Source: Cycas panzhihuaensis (Eukaryota; Cycadophyta). Taken from it: a stretch of DNA of 64,000 nt. Shown here piece after piece: positions 24,050 to 36,468 of the stretch (position 1 is its first letter; each line of letters begins with the position of its first letter). The notes beneath the pieces were generated by a model, which was not told where the DNA came from, did not search any database, and saw only the letters and a program-made list of their open reading frames with translations. The DNA is taken from NCBI GenBank assembly GCA_023213395.1, contig CM041465.1, positions 217,813,741 to 217,877,740 of the forward strand, written 5' to 3'. The position numbers and the translations under genes are program-made.

Positions 24050-25855
24050 AATCAGTATCTCCTAATACACATAGTCTCTAATTGGTACTGATAGAAGCAT
24101 GTTCTCCATCTTCCCCAAGTGGGGGACATTACCATCACACTAGGAGACATTAAGAGGATTCTGGAGGTACCGACAGGAGGAGCACCAGCAACACTAGGCA
24201 CATTACCTAGCAGAGACACTACACACATGGAGGCAGCCACATATTCCATAGGATAGGGTAGGTGGGATCGATGAGGGGTGTTAGTCTAGGTAATGGTGAT
24301 GTATAGAGTTCCTCAAGTGAGGAAGCTCATTATATTGGCTATTCTATTCCAGATTTCTGAGAAACAAAACTACAAGGATATACCAGGCAAATGGATGGCC
24401 ATGGTTAGGGGGTGTGAGGGTGGGGAGAGGCTGGATTGAGCTGCCTTGATATCAGCTAACACGGTAGCATGGATGGATCAGATTTAGCTAGTAGGGAGAG
24501 GAGGATTCTCATATTACACACTATTATAGTGCTAGTTTTTTCATCACTTCAGAGTAGTAGCACCATCAGGAGGACCACATCTCATCTCAATGTAGGCACC
24601 CATGGTCCACAGATGGAAAACTCAGTTTAAGGGGACCGAGGACTAGGTTTATGTTCAGAGGTTAGTGGAGGCAACGTCACTTGACCTACTTGCCCTAGAA
24701 GACTACACGATATACCCATATAGAGGGGTACACTAAGAGAGTGATGACATAACAAAGGAGCTAGAAGATGACCTTGACGAGGGTAGAGGTAATGATAGGG
24801 ATGATGGGATAGGCCCATTAGGGGCTATAGGAGGTGATGCAAGCCCATCAACACTTGTGAGAGGAGATAGACCACCACATGCATCGAAAAGGCAGAGGGA
24901 AAGCAGTAGGTAGGGCTCCAGCGGCAGCAATAACTATGGTGGCAGTAGAAGAGGTGATGATAACTGTGACTGAGGGAGGAGTAGAGGTAGGATATGTTTT
25001 GGTAGCTCAGGAGATAAAAGAGGTAGTACTAGAGGTAGAGGAGGGAGGAGTAGTAGCTAAAGGAGCTCCTACAGAGGAGATGGTTGTCAGAGCCAAGGAA
25101 CCAACCATCCCATGAGGTGAGGCATTATCCTAACTTAATATCTTTTGACTATTAGCTACTTATATAGTTTTCTTTGATTTGATTTGGATGCTTTCATATG
25201 TATATGTTAGACTAATGCATGGTATTTGTGTCTTAGCAGGAGTAGTAGAGATGAGAAGGCTACTAGAGGTGATAGTCTAGGAGTTGTTCCCCTAGGTCTA
25301 CGTAGAGGGATAACCTCCCATCCTAGTTGGTGAGGAGCCTCGATCGGTGAGGGCACACACAGTGACATTCGCCCTATTAATCAGAGCTAGAGATATGTGG
25401 GTGGTAGAGTCCCAGGGATACTAGGTGAGGATAGGGCAGCTATAGGGCAAGCTAGATGGACTCCACACATAGAAAGACTAGATAGTTGCAGAGAGAGACA
25501 CCTTACGAGGCTAGGTTCAGGCACTGGAGGCTTAGGGAGGAGGAGAAATAGGCAGAGATAGTAGGAGTGAGATCAAGATTATTATGCTAGAGGAGGGGCT
25601 CCAAAGAGCAGAGAGACAGAGATTATATCCAGGCGAGATACGATCAATTAGTAGAGAAAGTCGCCACCAAAACATCATGGAGTAGATCTCACACTCATAT
25701 GACTACAATGACCTAAAGGAGGCCCCAGGACGAGGGGAACGAGGCAGGAGGTCATAGCGGCATCGGAGGAGCCTAGGAGGCATGTGGTCTCCTGGAGAGG
25801 GGTCTCACAGGCGAGGAGGTAATACCCCTTGAGAGCAAGGCATCGAGGAGCTTTA
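24050..25855 (+). pseudogene. Antisense plant mobile domain (PMD, aminotransferase-like) ORF in element C
   Basis: On the plus strand, opposite to gag-pol, a decayed coding region begins with LPQVGDITITLGDIKRIL near 24110, the hallmark N-terminal block of the plant mobile domain. A conserved-looking run follows (24290-24720) with KWMAMV and FHHFRVVAPSGG-like segments and only a few stops. An Asp/Glu-rich tail comes next, then a KR-rich patch (ASKRQRES near 24880) and a Ser/Gly/Arg-rich low-complexity tail. A charged stretch continues to about 25850. PMD-type antisense ORFs are known in Tat-lineage gypsy elements and in host genes such as MAIN/MAIL. Their role in the elements is unknown. Confidence 0.66.
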
Positions 25856-26668
25856 ATGTATTATTGATTTTAGGCAGGAAATCATTGGACCTCTAGGGAG
25901 TCACACCATATGTAGACGCACGATTGTACTCCTCCCTAAAGGATTCCAACTTCTTAAGGCATGATGCCTAGGTGATGTACTATATGGCCTTGTATGATAT
26001 GATTTATATGTATATATAGACGAGGGCCAATTGGTACCCCATTTGACCCATGATTATGGTATTATGATGATTTTGTGATGTTATTGTATTGTTGTTTATT
26101 TGTTTATATATATGCATATAGAGATAGATGCATGGAGCTATAGGTGCATGGGTGCATGAGGGATTATGCATTATGGAAGTTTCAGTTGATTGTTATGTAT
26201 GGTTTTTTTCGTTAGATTATGTGTGGGTGATACTCTCATCTCCTTTCATATAGCACAACACTCGTAATAGGCACACACGACCACCATGTGTATAGGTGAT
26301 AGGCACGTATGAGGCTAGGAGAGGGAAAGCCATGTATGTCCATCAAAGGAGCAAAATGGATATGCAAAGGAAAGAATGACACAGAGGGAATATAGATACT
26401 CAAGCAAGAGGCCCTAGTTGGGGTACGATTCTAGGCTTAGGAGCTAAGGCAGTTTGCAGACCCAACCTAGAGAGGAGAGGTTTCTCTCGGAAGGGAAACA
26501 AAAGATGATATGCAACCAACAAATCCATGAAAATAAGGGGCCACTCTAAGCCACCATTCCACTTGTGGTTAGGGGTAATGGGGACATGCTTAGAGTAGTA
26601 GTTTAGGATCATTTCAAAGTGAGAGGGAAGAAAGGGGGTGTGCCTAATCTACTCGGGAGTAAGGAAGG
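25856..26668. other. Spacer between the antisense ORF and integrase of element C
   Basis: A TA/TG-rich stretch (25980-26160) is followed by sequence without recognised domains. The minus frame 26400-26612 has no supported identity. Confidence 0.4.
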
Positions 26669-27800
26669 TCACACATAGAATTTCTTTAGGAATTTACTAT
26701 TAACAGCTTTCTCAAACTCAAGACCCTCTAAAGTTGCAATCCTATATGTGTCATTGTTAAGACTTTCAAGAATGATGAAAGGACCAACCCATTTAGTCTT
26801 GAATTTAGACAAACGATCGTGGAGATATTCTAGTTTGAGAACATGGTCCCTAGGATATAAAGGGCGAGGGTGAAGATGTTTATCATATTTCTTCAAACCC
26901 TAACTTTAGAAGTGAGATTCACTTGATATGTAATCAAGCATCTTTCATCTAAAGCTTCGAGGTTAAGGAGGCAGGCCAGGCGATAGGATTCCTCGCCAAT
27001 AAGACCTCGAAGGGAGATGCGTAAGGAGGGAATTTCAACTTCTAAGGGAAGGACTGCCTCGGGTTCCATACATGAGGGAGAATGGGGTCATCCCTATGGC
27101 CATGCAAATGGAAGTGTGATATGCCCATAAAGCAAAGGGAAGTTGAAGGTGCCAATCCTTTTAGGATTAAGTGATGGTTTTCTTTAGGATATTCATAAGA
27201 GTCTTATTAAAGGACTTGATTTGGCCATTGGCTTGAGGGTAATAAGGAGAAGAAGTCTTGTGGGATATCCAAAACTTCCCACAAAGCTCGTCTATTTCCT
27301 TATTACAAAAGGGAGTTCTATTATCTGTGATCAAGATATCAAGGACCCCAAATTAATAGATAATGTATTGGTAGATGAAGGTAGCTATAGTCTTACTGGA
27401 AGTGGAAGACCAGGGGACCGCTTTGGCCTATTTAGTAAAGTACTATGGCGTAGTCAATATAAACTTGTATTGTAACGAAGAAGGAGGGGTTATGGCCTCG
27501 ATAAGGTCTAATCCCCACAAAGAGATGATAAGGTGTAAAGCCTTAGAAGGCGAACATATAACATTGGCATGCTCCTGACACCTACAGCATCGCAAGGCAT
27601 AGGCATGGGCATCCTTAAAAATGGATGGCCAATAGTATCCCGTGCAAAAGATCCTTTGGGTCATGGATTAGCCCCTATAAATGCCATTGTGGCATTCGCA
27701 AAGTATCTAGTTTGCCTCATCAGGGTTAACATAGCGAAGGAGGACCCCATCAAAGGATCTTTTATACAACACCTCCTCCATGAGGAAGTACTACCTAGCA
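26669..27800 (-). pseudogene. Element C integrase remnant
   Basis: From the N-terminus on the minus strand: a KRSFDGVLLR-like block near 27770 and a HHCC zinc region near 27690-27560 (CHNG..., then RCCRCQ). In 27443-27664 the block GYYWPSIFKDAHAYALRCC runs into WGLDLIEAI, with the first catalytic Asp. A C-terminal block at 26669-26896 includes LSKFKTKWVGPFIILE and NSKFLKKF, typical of the integrase end in this clade. Several stops and frameshifts. The enzyme would insert the cDNA copy into the genome. Confidence 0.85.
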
Positions 27801-27865
27801 ATGGCCCTAGCATATGAGCTTACCTTGTCACTAGCATCAGGATGATAATATTATTCAGTAAAGTA

Positions 27866-28500
27866 TCATATGATATCCCCATGCCATTCACTATCAGGCA
27901 ATATATGGGGGGGTGAGTCTTGAATAGAAAAAATAGGCTCATCTGGCAAGGAATCATCAATAGGAGTATTTGAAGAGTTAGGGATCGGGGCATCAACTAG
28001 CTGCTTGGTAATCACCATCCCCTTCTTTAATTTCCTATTAATGATTTGGAGACCATACTCTTGAAGGAGGATGGCCCACTTACTAGTCCTACCCGTTAAG
28101 TCAGATTGAGTTAGGAGGTATCTCAAGGGATCAAATTAGATGATCACTTGAGTTATGTTACCAAGCAAGTAATGCCTAAATTTCTTGGTGGCATGTACCA
28201 AGGTAAGGCATTCCTTCTTAGAAGGAGAATAGTTGAGCTCAGCGGTAACTAAGTGTAACTGATAAAGTAAATAGCCCTCTCGGTTCCCAAATCATCCTCT
28301 TGGGTAAGCATAACCCCTAGGGATTCATCGGTAGCTAAGGTGTAAAGGATAAAAGGTTGATTAAAGAGGGGAGATAGCAAGATCGGGTGGAAGCCAAGAC
28401 TCTTTTGAGCTCTTTGAAAGCTTCCTAGGCCTTTAGAGACTAAATGAATGGGGCCCCCTTCTTCAATAAGTTAGTGAAGGGTTTAGTGTTTATGGCAAAA
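27866..28500 (-). pseudogene. Element C first (Ty3-type) RNase H remnant
   Basis: 27866-28126 reads RYLLTQSDLTGRTSKWAILL, then GLQIINRKLKKG, then a PDEPIF linker, the standard end of the Ty3-type RNase H in Tat-like elements. The upstream part (to about 28500) is present in broken frames. The integrase N-terminus follows almost directly, so no second RNase H is in the usual slot. Confidence 0.78.
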
Positions 28501-29568
28501 TTTACCAAGAAACACCTAAGGAAACCTAATCTACCTAAGAACGACTTGATTTTCCATTGAGTCTTAGGAGGAGGCATGTTAAGGATGGCCTTGACTTTAT
28601 CAGGATCATTTTTTATTCCTTATTTTGAAACAAGGAAACCCAAGAGTTTGTTAGCTATTACAGCAAACACACATTTAAGAGGATTCAAGCTAACATGATA
28701 TTTGTGATACCTAGTAAAGATGGCATACAAATCATCAGGATGGTGGGACCTTTTACATGAAAGACCCATCATGTCATCCATGAATACCTCAAGGGTTTTA
28801 TTTATGAGGTCATGGAAAACGAACTGCATCACCCTTTGGTAAGTGGTACCTACAGTTTTTAGTCCAAAGGGCATTGCTTTATAGGTGAAGGTACCCCAAG
28901 GAGTGGTGAAGGCCATTTTATGATGGTCTTCAAGAGAAATTTGGATTTGGTTACACCCAGAGAAGTCATCCATCAAGGATATGACTTCGACTCCAGTGGT
29001 TTAATCGATGAAAGCTAGAGGGAAGTTGTATTTGGGACATGCATTATTGATATCACAGAAATTAACACATATCTAGATCATTCTGTTCTTTTTAGCAATG
29101 GGGGATGATGTTTAAGACCTACTTGGGGTAATTGATGGAGGTGATCAACCCTGCATCTAAGAGTTTCTCAACTTCTATCTTTATAGTAGCATATAGTTTA
29201 GGATGGAGGAGGCATTGCTTTTGCCACATAGGGTGAGTATCCAGAATACTAGTAAGGTTATGGGTGACAATGGAAAGGTCTATTCCCTTCATGTCAGTGT
29301 AATCTCGGGTGAAGACATCACAGAACTTCTGAAAAATATGGGTGTATTCCTTTATTTCTTTAGGGGAACTCTCTGCTCCTACCTTGATGACCTTTTCAGG
29401 AGCAAGGACGATGTCCTTAGTTACCCCTATGCACATGGCATTCCCTTCCTCGAAATGAAGGGTAGATTGGTCAATAGGAAGGGGCGAAGAAGGGTTAGGC
29501 AGACTTGGGTCAGATAAGGATGACCCAAGGGCTAAAATCTTTTTGGTAACTAAGTTTATGGTGACCAA
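28500..29568 (-). pseudogene. Element C reverse transcriptase remnant
   Basis: 29119-29568 holds the N-terminal approach to RT, with IDLSIVTHNL and KLLDAGLI blocks. 28620-28976 reads DDFSGCNQIQISLEDHHKMA, then TYKAMPFGLKTVGTTYQR, then EVFMDDM (the catalytic YxDD as FMDD), then LNPLKCVFAV and KLLGFLVS. The two catalytic Asp residues survive. A stop and a frameshift lie between the pieces (28977-29118). Confidence 0.88.
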
Positions 29569-30284
29569 GAGGGAGGTTGGATATAGAGCCCTCTAGATGC
29601 TCTAACAAGGCCTCGTCGTTCTTGAAACAATCTACTCAATGGATATTTATGCTTGGAGAAGATAAGGAATGAAGAGTAGATGGAGTGGCGGGACTATAGC
29701 GATCAACCCACCACTCAATATAGTTGGGAGACTCTTCAAAAGAGTCAAAGGGAAATCTCCTGTGATAGGCAACAGGAGGTTCCCTCATCTCACCATTTGA
29801 GAAGGATAATGAGGTGGAAGATGAAGTGAGAAAGAAAGTCACACAGGAAATGAGAGTAGTGACATATGACTTTGCAAGAAGGCTAGGCTCCTCAATAGAG
29901 GAGGCTTCAAGTTGGGACCTAAAACGAAACGAATTCCCTCTACTCATGTTTAAGAAGGATATGGGATGAGGGAGGTCTACCGTCGAACTCATCGTTGCTT
30001 GACACAGTGAGGTACCCATAACTACCCACACCAATAGGGATAAAACGAATGAGGTTGGAGGAAGAAGGGGAAGGGACTTCTTCTGAGCAAGATGAACGAG
30101 GAATGTCAATAGAGCAAGCAGAAGCATGGGTGAATGGGCTCTTATTGCCCTTCGCTAGGTCACGAACTACTTGACAAGATTGATGTGATTACTTGATGGG
30201 AGGAGGCTCCCAGGAAACAACCTTCATTCACCCCTCATAGACGAACTTGAGTTGCCCCCAATGAGATAAACACACGACTCACAT

Positions 30285-30701
30285 CTAGTTGATCCATGAA
30301 CGTCCCAACAAAAGATTATAATAAATGTCTACATCGAGGACTATGATGTCGATGAGGATGGTTTTGTCCTTGAGGGTAAGAGAAATGGAAACAGACCCTA
30401 AAGGTGTTTTCTCACTACCATCATAGCCTTGATAATGCCACGGGATAGGCTCAAGAGCCACTATGCCTAACTCTTGCATGATTCATAAGGGCATAGCATT
30501 AACGGAAGAACTGTTATCTACAACAATTCTTCGAAGGGTACACTTAGGAGTGTCTATGGATATAGTGAAAGGGCACTGCCATTGGCTTTCCCTTTCACTG
30601 GTTAAGAGGAGATCTTTAAGGTCGAATGAGATAACAGGTTCATAGCTTGGGGCAACCCCCAAGGCATTAATGGAAGCATCGACCAATCCTAAAGTCTCCA
30701 A
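30285..30701 (-). pseudogene. Element C protease region
   Basis: 30483-30701 ends in RRIVVDNSSSVNAMPL, where the aspartic protease D-S/T-G motif is expected (here DNSS). 30285-30479 continues with SVSISLTLKDKTILIDIIVLD and ends in LLLGRSWIN, the usual protease C-terminus. A stop separates the two pieces at the motif. 29569-30284 between protease and RT has only unrecognised frames. Confidence 0.78.
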
Positions 30702-31622
30702 GAGGAGAGCATGCTACTCTAGATAGCTCCTCAAGACATCCATCATGGACATCCCTATAACTATGGTATGAAGCTCATTAATGATGGAGAAGGGTTTTCC
30801 CTTCGTAGTGGGTTGGCAAAGCACCCTTCAAAAATCATAACAACTAGAGCAAATGGGGATCATCTTAGGGAGTGGCAGAATCTTCAAAGAAGGATTCTCC
30901 AAAGAAAGGTCAAGCTGAGAGGAAGAAGAGGCCTCTATGGCCTCTTTGGCCAATTAAGACCGAGTTAAAGCATATAAAGATGTGGTCTCAAGCATTTGGA
31001 TAACTCTCTTTCCCTTATTTCAGGATCAAGAGGGAGAAGGGGTTTGATGGCGAGAATCAAAAGAGGAAGAAGAATTCCTTACCCCCTTTCCCTTAGTTTA
31101 CATGGGGCGGGGGTTAAGGGATCTTCTTCTATTTTGATTCCCCCTTTGCTAGGTATACTAATCTCATTCCCTGTGTTTGGGGAAAGGATCTCTATGAACG
31201 GGTTGGTCTAGATTGGGCCCAGATGCCTATTTAGAAGAAGAGTCATGATGTAGGGAAAATTTAGAATGATGTGCCCTATATTGCGAGTCCTCATAGAAAC
31301 ACTCGCCATGAATGGAGCATAATTTCTTCTCCAAGGAAGAGTTTGTCTTCCTTACTTGAGAAGCATGGGTATTTCTATTCTTGGGAGGCACAGCTTGGGA
31401 GGCTTGATGAATGGGTTTATAAGATGTTAGCGATGAAGGAGAAGCTTACAGTTTGAGCTCCTTCATCATACATTCAAAAGAATGTATGGCGAAAGTCAAT
31501 GGGTCCAAAGTCTTCTCCGTCAAATGGGTTGAAGACTTGGAAGGTTATTGAGTTTTGGTGTCACGAGACGAAGGGGGTGCCTCACATTGTTGCAACAGCC
31601 TAAGAGGTTTCTTGAGACCCGC
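30702..31622 (-). other. Element C gag-protease interval
   Basis: The C-terminal part of gag is expected here. Frames are short on both strands and no zinc knuckle was found. Confidence 0.4.
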
Positions 31623-32255
31623 TTAGATGTTAATAGCCTCAAGAGCCAAACATTTGGCTATAGTAGAGTCACATGTTGTTACCCCCATCTTGAGGACCTC
31701 AACATGTACTTTAGGATAAAAAGCATTTACAAAAAGATCCCTCTTTAACTCCTCAGGCAGGGTTACCTTCGTAGAGTGGAGAAGATCATGAAAACACCTA
31801 ACAAAATCACGATTCATTTCCTCATGACTTTGTTTGAGAGATAGAAGGGCCTTCATTCCACTCTCGAAGGGGCAAGCAATGTCAAAGTAGTTGACAAACT
31901 TATCTATGAGTTGTTGGAATAAGTGGATGAAATGTGTAAAAAGGCGATAAAACCACTTGAGGGCATCGCCTTGCAAGGAACATAGGAAGAGTTTCATCAA
32001 GATATAATCATAAGCCCAATAGTCAATGCATGCCATATAAAAGCTTCTGACATGTTTCATTAGGTCTTGAGAAGAGGTCCCATCAAACTTAGGTACCTCA
32101 CGAGGATTAAGCAATAAGTTATCCCTTAGCGTCTTGATTGACAAGGGAGTTAACCTATAGTCCACGAAGTGACAAGCCCTTGGTTGAATCACCAGGTCAA
32201 TGAAGGATGAAGGAGGAGATGGAAAAGGATGCCTAAATCCTCCTTGGAAAACTTG
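31623..32255 (-). pseudogene. Element C Gag core, interrupted by the copia insertion
   Basis: A 189-aa open frame with the Retrotrans_gag pattern: VPKFDGTSSQDLMKHVRSF near the start, then GDALKWFYRL, then FESGMKALLSLKQSHEEMNRD, then the VNAFYPKV end region. The frame runs into the copia target site at 32251-32255. The N-terminal, proline-rich part lies beyond the insertion, from 39878 upward. Confidence 0.85.
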
Positions 32256-32553
32256 TTAAAAGAGTGGATCTATCCTTCATCTCTATGCACTAAACACAAA
32301 GGCAAACATGGGAGCAAGAGAGACTTGAGAGAAAGAAAGTAGCTCTCACAAAATGGGGAGGTAAGAATGAGCCTCATCTATTGAGCTTTTACTTTTATAT
32401 TAAGAGAGGGAGCATTAGAGTTAGATGAAATGAAATTATACATAATGCACATAAAAGTATATTTCACTTAAGGGATCTAATTTAAAGTTCACTTAAGACC
32501 CTTTTTAGAAATAATTAACTAATGTAATGACCTTATGACATTAACCCTTTCCA
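32256..32553 (-). repeat. 3' LTR of the copia element
   Basis: 298 bp. The plus-strand start has decayed from TGGAAAGAG to TTAAAAGAG. Confidence 0.92.
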
Positions 32554-33543
32554 ATCTTCCCCTTAATGGTAGAAGGTCATTTCATCATATTTTATTATAT
32601 CCTATGAGGTCTTCATTTGAGCCTCTTACAAAGAAAAATTACTATAACACTTTTTTAGGAAACCCTCATAGGGAAGAAAACCCATAGATTTTTTAATCTA
32701 CTAACCTGGATCAGGTGGCTCTTTAAATGAAGCCAGATAGCTAATCAATACAATGAATTTTGTAGCTAAAATCTACTAAGTCTCCATATACCATTTGGTC
32801 ATTCCCATACCCTTTTAGGTTTTCACAGGTTATGATTTTCCAAAATGATACAACCCTTATCCTTTCGCACCCACAAGGGGTTTTCACAAATGGGATAGAG
32901 CAGAGACATACTCTTGTCCTTCCACACCCATGAGGGGTTTTCACGAATGAGATGGAGTATGATGGTCCTATTGTCATCTCCTTCAATCAGTTGGAGATGG
33001 AGGCCCTAAGGCTGAGTTACTTTTAGAACTATTCAAACTTCACCCTCTTCAGTGGTTTGGTGAAGATATCGACTAGTTGATATGTTGTGGGTAGTACACC
33101 AATTGAATTATGTCATCATGAACTAGTTCTCTAATCTTATGGACTTTCGTACTAATATGTTTGGTATGATCATGAAATATAGGATTTTTAGTGATTTAGA
33201 TTATAGATTGATTATCTACATGTAAGCTAGTAGAACTTATTTGGGTGGGATTTAATGTATTCAACAATCTTCTAAGCCATATCACCTTCTTTCTTATCTC
33301 AGACGTAGTAATATACTCAACTTCGATGGTTGAGTCTGTAATTATCTTTTGCCATCTAGATCTCCATGATATTGGTGTTGTTCCAAGAAATGTTACTTAC
33401 CCAGATGTAGATCTTCCTATGTCTTTATCTCTGGCAAAGTCTGAGTCTGTGTATACATAAAGTTTAAATTCTGCATTAAGTTCATACAACTGACCATATT
33501 TGCCAATCGTCTTTAGGTACCTTAACACTTGTATTGTAGCTTG
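32554..33543 (-). pseudogene. Copia RNase H remnant and 3' end
   Basis: The minus strand from about 33540 to 33100 contains degenerate copia RNase H sequence (YTDSDFARDKD-like near 33440). 32820-32960 contains two similar copies of a CACCCACAAGGGGTTTTCAC phrase of unknown meaning close to the polypurine tract. Confidence 0.55.
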
Positions 33544-34700
33544 CTAGTGATTCTGCTTAGGATTTATCATGAATCTTGCAAGAATGCTGATAGAGTATGC
33601 AATATCTGGCCTTGTGTTGGTAGTATAGATGAGACTACCTACAAGTTGCCTATAGAGTATTGTGTCTGCCTCTCTAGTGTCACCATCAGCTAAGAGTTTA
33701 CTATTAGGTTCCATAGGTTTATCCACTGGTCGAGAACCTTCCAACTAAAACTTTATTAGAAGATTGTTGATATATTTTTCTTAGGAGAGAAATATTTTGC
33801 CATTATTTTGAGTTACTTCAATTCCCAAGTAATATTTCATCAACTTGAGGTTAGACAATTCAAAAGTTTTAGCAAGGTCCTTCTTCAACTGGTTGATTAC
33901 CTGCTCATTATTCCCTGCTATTAGCATATCATCCACAAAGATTAAGAGGTATATGACTTTATCATTTAGGTGCTTGATGAATAATGTTGCATTAATATCT
34001 TGATAGTCATAAACCTCATATCCAAGTTGCCTCATTCTTTTAGACAACTTGGTAAACCAAGCATGAGGGGCTTGCTTTAGGCCGTACAAGGACTTTCTAA
34101 GCCTGCAAACTTTATGCTCCTAACTAACAATCTCGTATCCTTTTAGTTGTGCCATATAAATTTCTTCTTTGAGGTCCCTATTGAGAAATGTGGTCTTAAC
34201 ATTGAGTTGGTAGATTTTTCAACCCTGTTGAGCAGCCAAGGCTATAAGAGTTCTGATTGTAGGCCACTTGGTTATAGGAGCAAAGATTTCAGTGTAGTTA
34301 ATGCCTTCCCTTTGTATAAATCATTTTGCCACCAACCTCGCCTTATGTTTTGCTAGGGTGTCATCTGATCTATACTTATTTTTTAACACCCATTTATTTT
34401 GAACTACCTTTCTTCCAAGTGGTAGATCAACAAGCTCCCATGTATCGTTCTTGATAAGAGATTGGTATACTTCGTTCATGGCATTTCTCCAAGATGCATG
34501 CTTTATAACTTCTTGATATGTTAGGGGCTCTTCATTAAGATTAAGATGTAGTTATGTTGATTTAAGCTCAATAGAAAGTGATTCATGCATCCTTGCTCTA
34601 TGGGCGCTTCTAGTGCCAGTTTTGCCTACCTCATCTAGTCGTATATCCTTGTGTAGCTAGTAGGCTTCATGAAAATTTCAAGTTAGGAATGAGATTTTCA
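33544..34700 (-). pseudogene. Copia reverse transcriptase remnant
   Basis: 33781-34089 reads YGLKQAPHAWFTKLSKRM, then YLLIFVDDMLIAG (catalytic VDD), then KYYLGIEV. 33544-33744 reads KPMEPNSKL, then YRQLVGSLIY, then TRPDIAYSISILARFM. These are the standard copia RT and RT-connection blocks in order. The N-terminal part (34090-34700) is recognisable but interrupted. Confidence 0.92.
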
Positions 34701-36040
34701 TTTCCATAGCCTCTTGGTCTTTGTTTTGATCCTGAAAAGGATCATGTGAAATGTTTGGTATGGAGGAAGTTGACGATGCTGGAGAAGATGAGCCAGCCAC
34801 AGATGTTGGAGAAGATGATCCTTCTGTTATGGCTTTGTCTTTATTAACTTGGTTGTTTGCAAATGATGGTGTTGGATGTGTACACATTGGCTGGGAGTCA
34901 TAGCTTGTATCCTCTGGGGCTCTATTGTCAGATTCTAAGATTTTGAGCAACTGTTGAACATCTCCCCCTCTAAATTTTGGAATCTAGATATCAAATTCAG
35001 TAACATCATCAAATCAGTATGAAGGCATCTTAGAGTCAAGTCTGAGTAATTGATCTTCAGTCTCCACAAAGATCATATCTCTAGTGATGATGATTTTGTA
35101 CTGTGAAGGTATGAAAACCTTGTACCCCTTTTTGTCCATAAGGTATCTAACAAAGATGCCTTTGATGGCTCTATCTTGGAGCTTGCTTCTATGTTCCTCC
35201 AGAATGTGAGCATAATAAGTAGAGCCAAAATTTTTGAAGTGGGAGATAGAGGGGGTTTATCCATACCACATTTCATATAGAGAGGGGTCGAGCTTAGAGG
35301 GACTAATAATGTTGATGCAATACACAACAGTCTAAATAGCCTCAGCCCAAAGATAGACAGGGATATTCTTATATACTAGCATAGCACAAGCCATGTTCAT
35401 GATGGTCCTGTTCATATACTTGGCAACTCCATTTTGTTAGGGTGTGCCTACGACAGTGGTCTGATGTTTGATTCCATGTTGACGTAGGTATGATTCAAAC
35501 TCATTAGATGTGTACTCACCACCATTATCAGTCCTGAGTATTTTGATCTTGAATCCAGATTCATTTTCCATGCAGGCCTTGAAAGCTTGAAACATAGAAA
35601 AAGCTTCATCTTTCTTTGTAAGAAAAGCAACCTATACTTTCTTGGTAAAATCATCAATAAAAGTAATATAGTACCACTTTTGTTTGAGAGAAGGGATGGG
35701 AACAAGACTGCATATATCTAAGTGTACAAGCTACAAAGGTTGGAGATTTCCATTGACTACGAGGAAAGGGTTGTCTTTGAGATTTGGCAATAATATATGC
35801 TTCATATTTAAAGGGCTTAGAGGAGAGCCTAGGCAAACCAGGAAGAGTGGCTTATAGTTCTCTTAAATGATCAATTTTGATATGGTCCATACGAGCATGC
35901 CATAGGGTTGCTTGGGACAACTTTTGAGGAGTTAGGGTTGTGGTAAAAGTAGAGTCATCATCAACATAGTTAGCTTCAAAGGATGGTAATCCAGTTAGGT
36001 GAAAAGGTTTTCCATAAAGAATTCTAGTCATAACCACAGC
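34678..36040 (-). pseudogene. Copia integrase remnant with GAG-pre-integrase domain
   Basis: 35852-36037 carries ATLWHARMDHI, the zinc-binding GAG-pre-integrase signature. 35448-35836 covers the catalytic core, including the YTSNEFESYLRQHGIK block near 35500. Past it, NGVAKYMNRTI near 35430 has Lys where the catalytic Glu of the DDE triad is expected. 35073-35327 is the integrase C-terminal part. 34678-34950 is a Ser/Pro-rich linker to RT. Confidence 0.87.
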
Positions 36041-36099
36041 ATTTAAAAGAGGGTGAATGACACAGAGAGTTTGATTATTTACAGTTACACTCAGATCGA

Positions 36100-36345
36100 A
36101 TCCATGAGAGACAAGGGTGGACAGGGAGAGTAGGTTCTGCTTCAGAGCAGAAATATATAAAACATCAACAAGTGTAAAATCTGGAAGGCCTAGGAGTTTC
36201 AGGTAAATAGTTCCAAGTCCTTCGACTGGCTGCTATGATTTGTCAGCCATGTGTATAACACCATGAACTTCAGAGTCAAAATCTTGAAAAAACTGGTGAT
36301 GACAAGTCATGTGTTGTGTTGCTCCAGTATCCATGATCTATGATG
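36100..36345 (-). pseudogene. Copia protease remnant
   Basis: The minus strand near 36300-36340 reads MDTGATQHMTCH, the copia protease active-site block (D-T-G-A), followed by the rest of the domain towards 36100. Confidence 0.88.
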
Positions 36346-36468
36346 AAGTATTTGAGGTGGTACTATTTGCAACTCCAAGTGGTGAAGGCAAAAGTGAATA
36401 ACCATAGCCACAATAAGCCTCAATATACTTAGTGGATCTATTAACAACATTTGATGAAGTGGTTCCAA

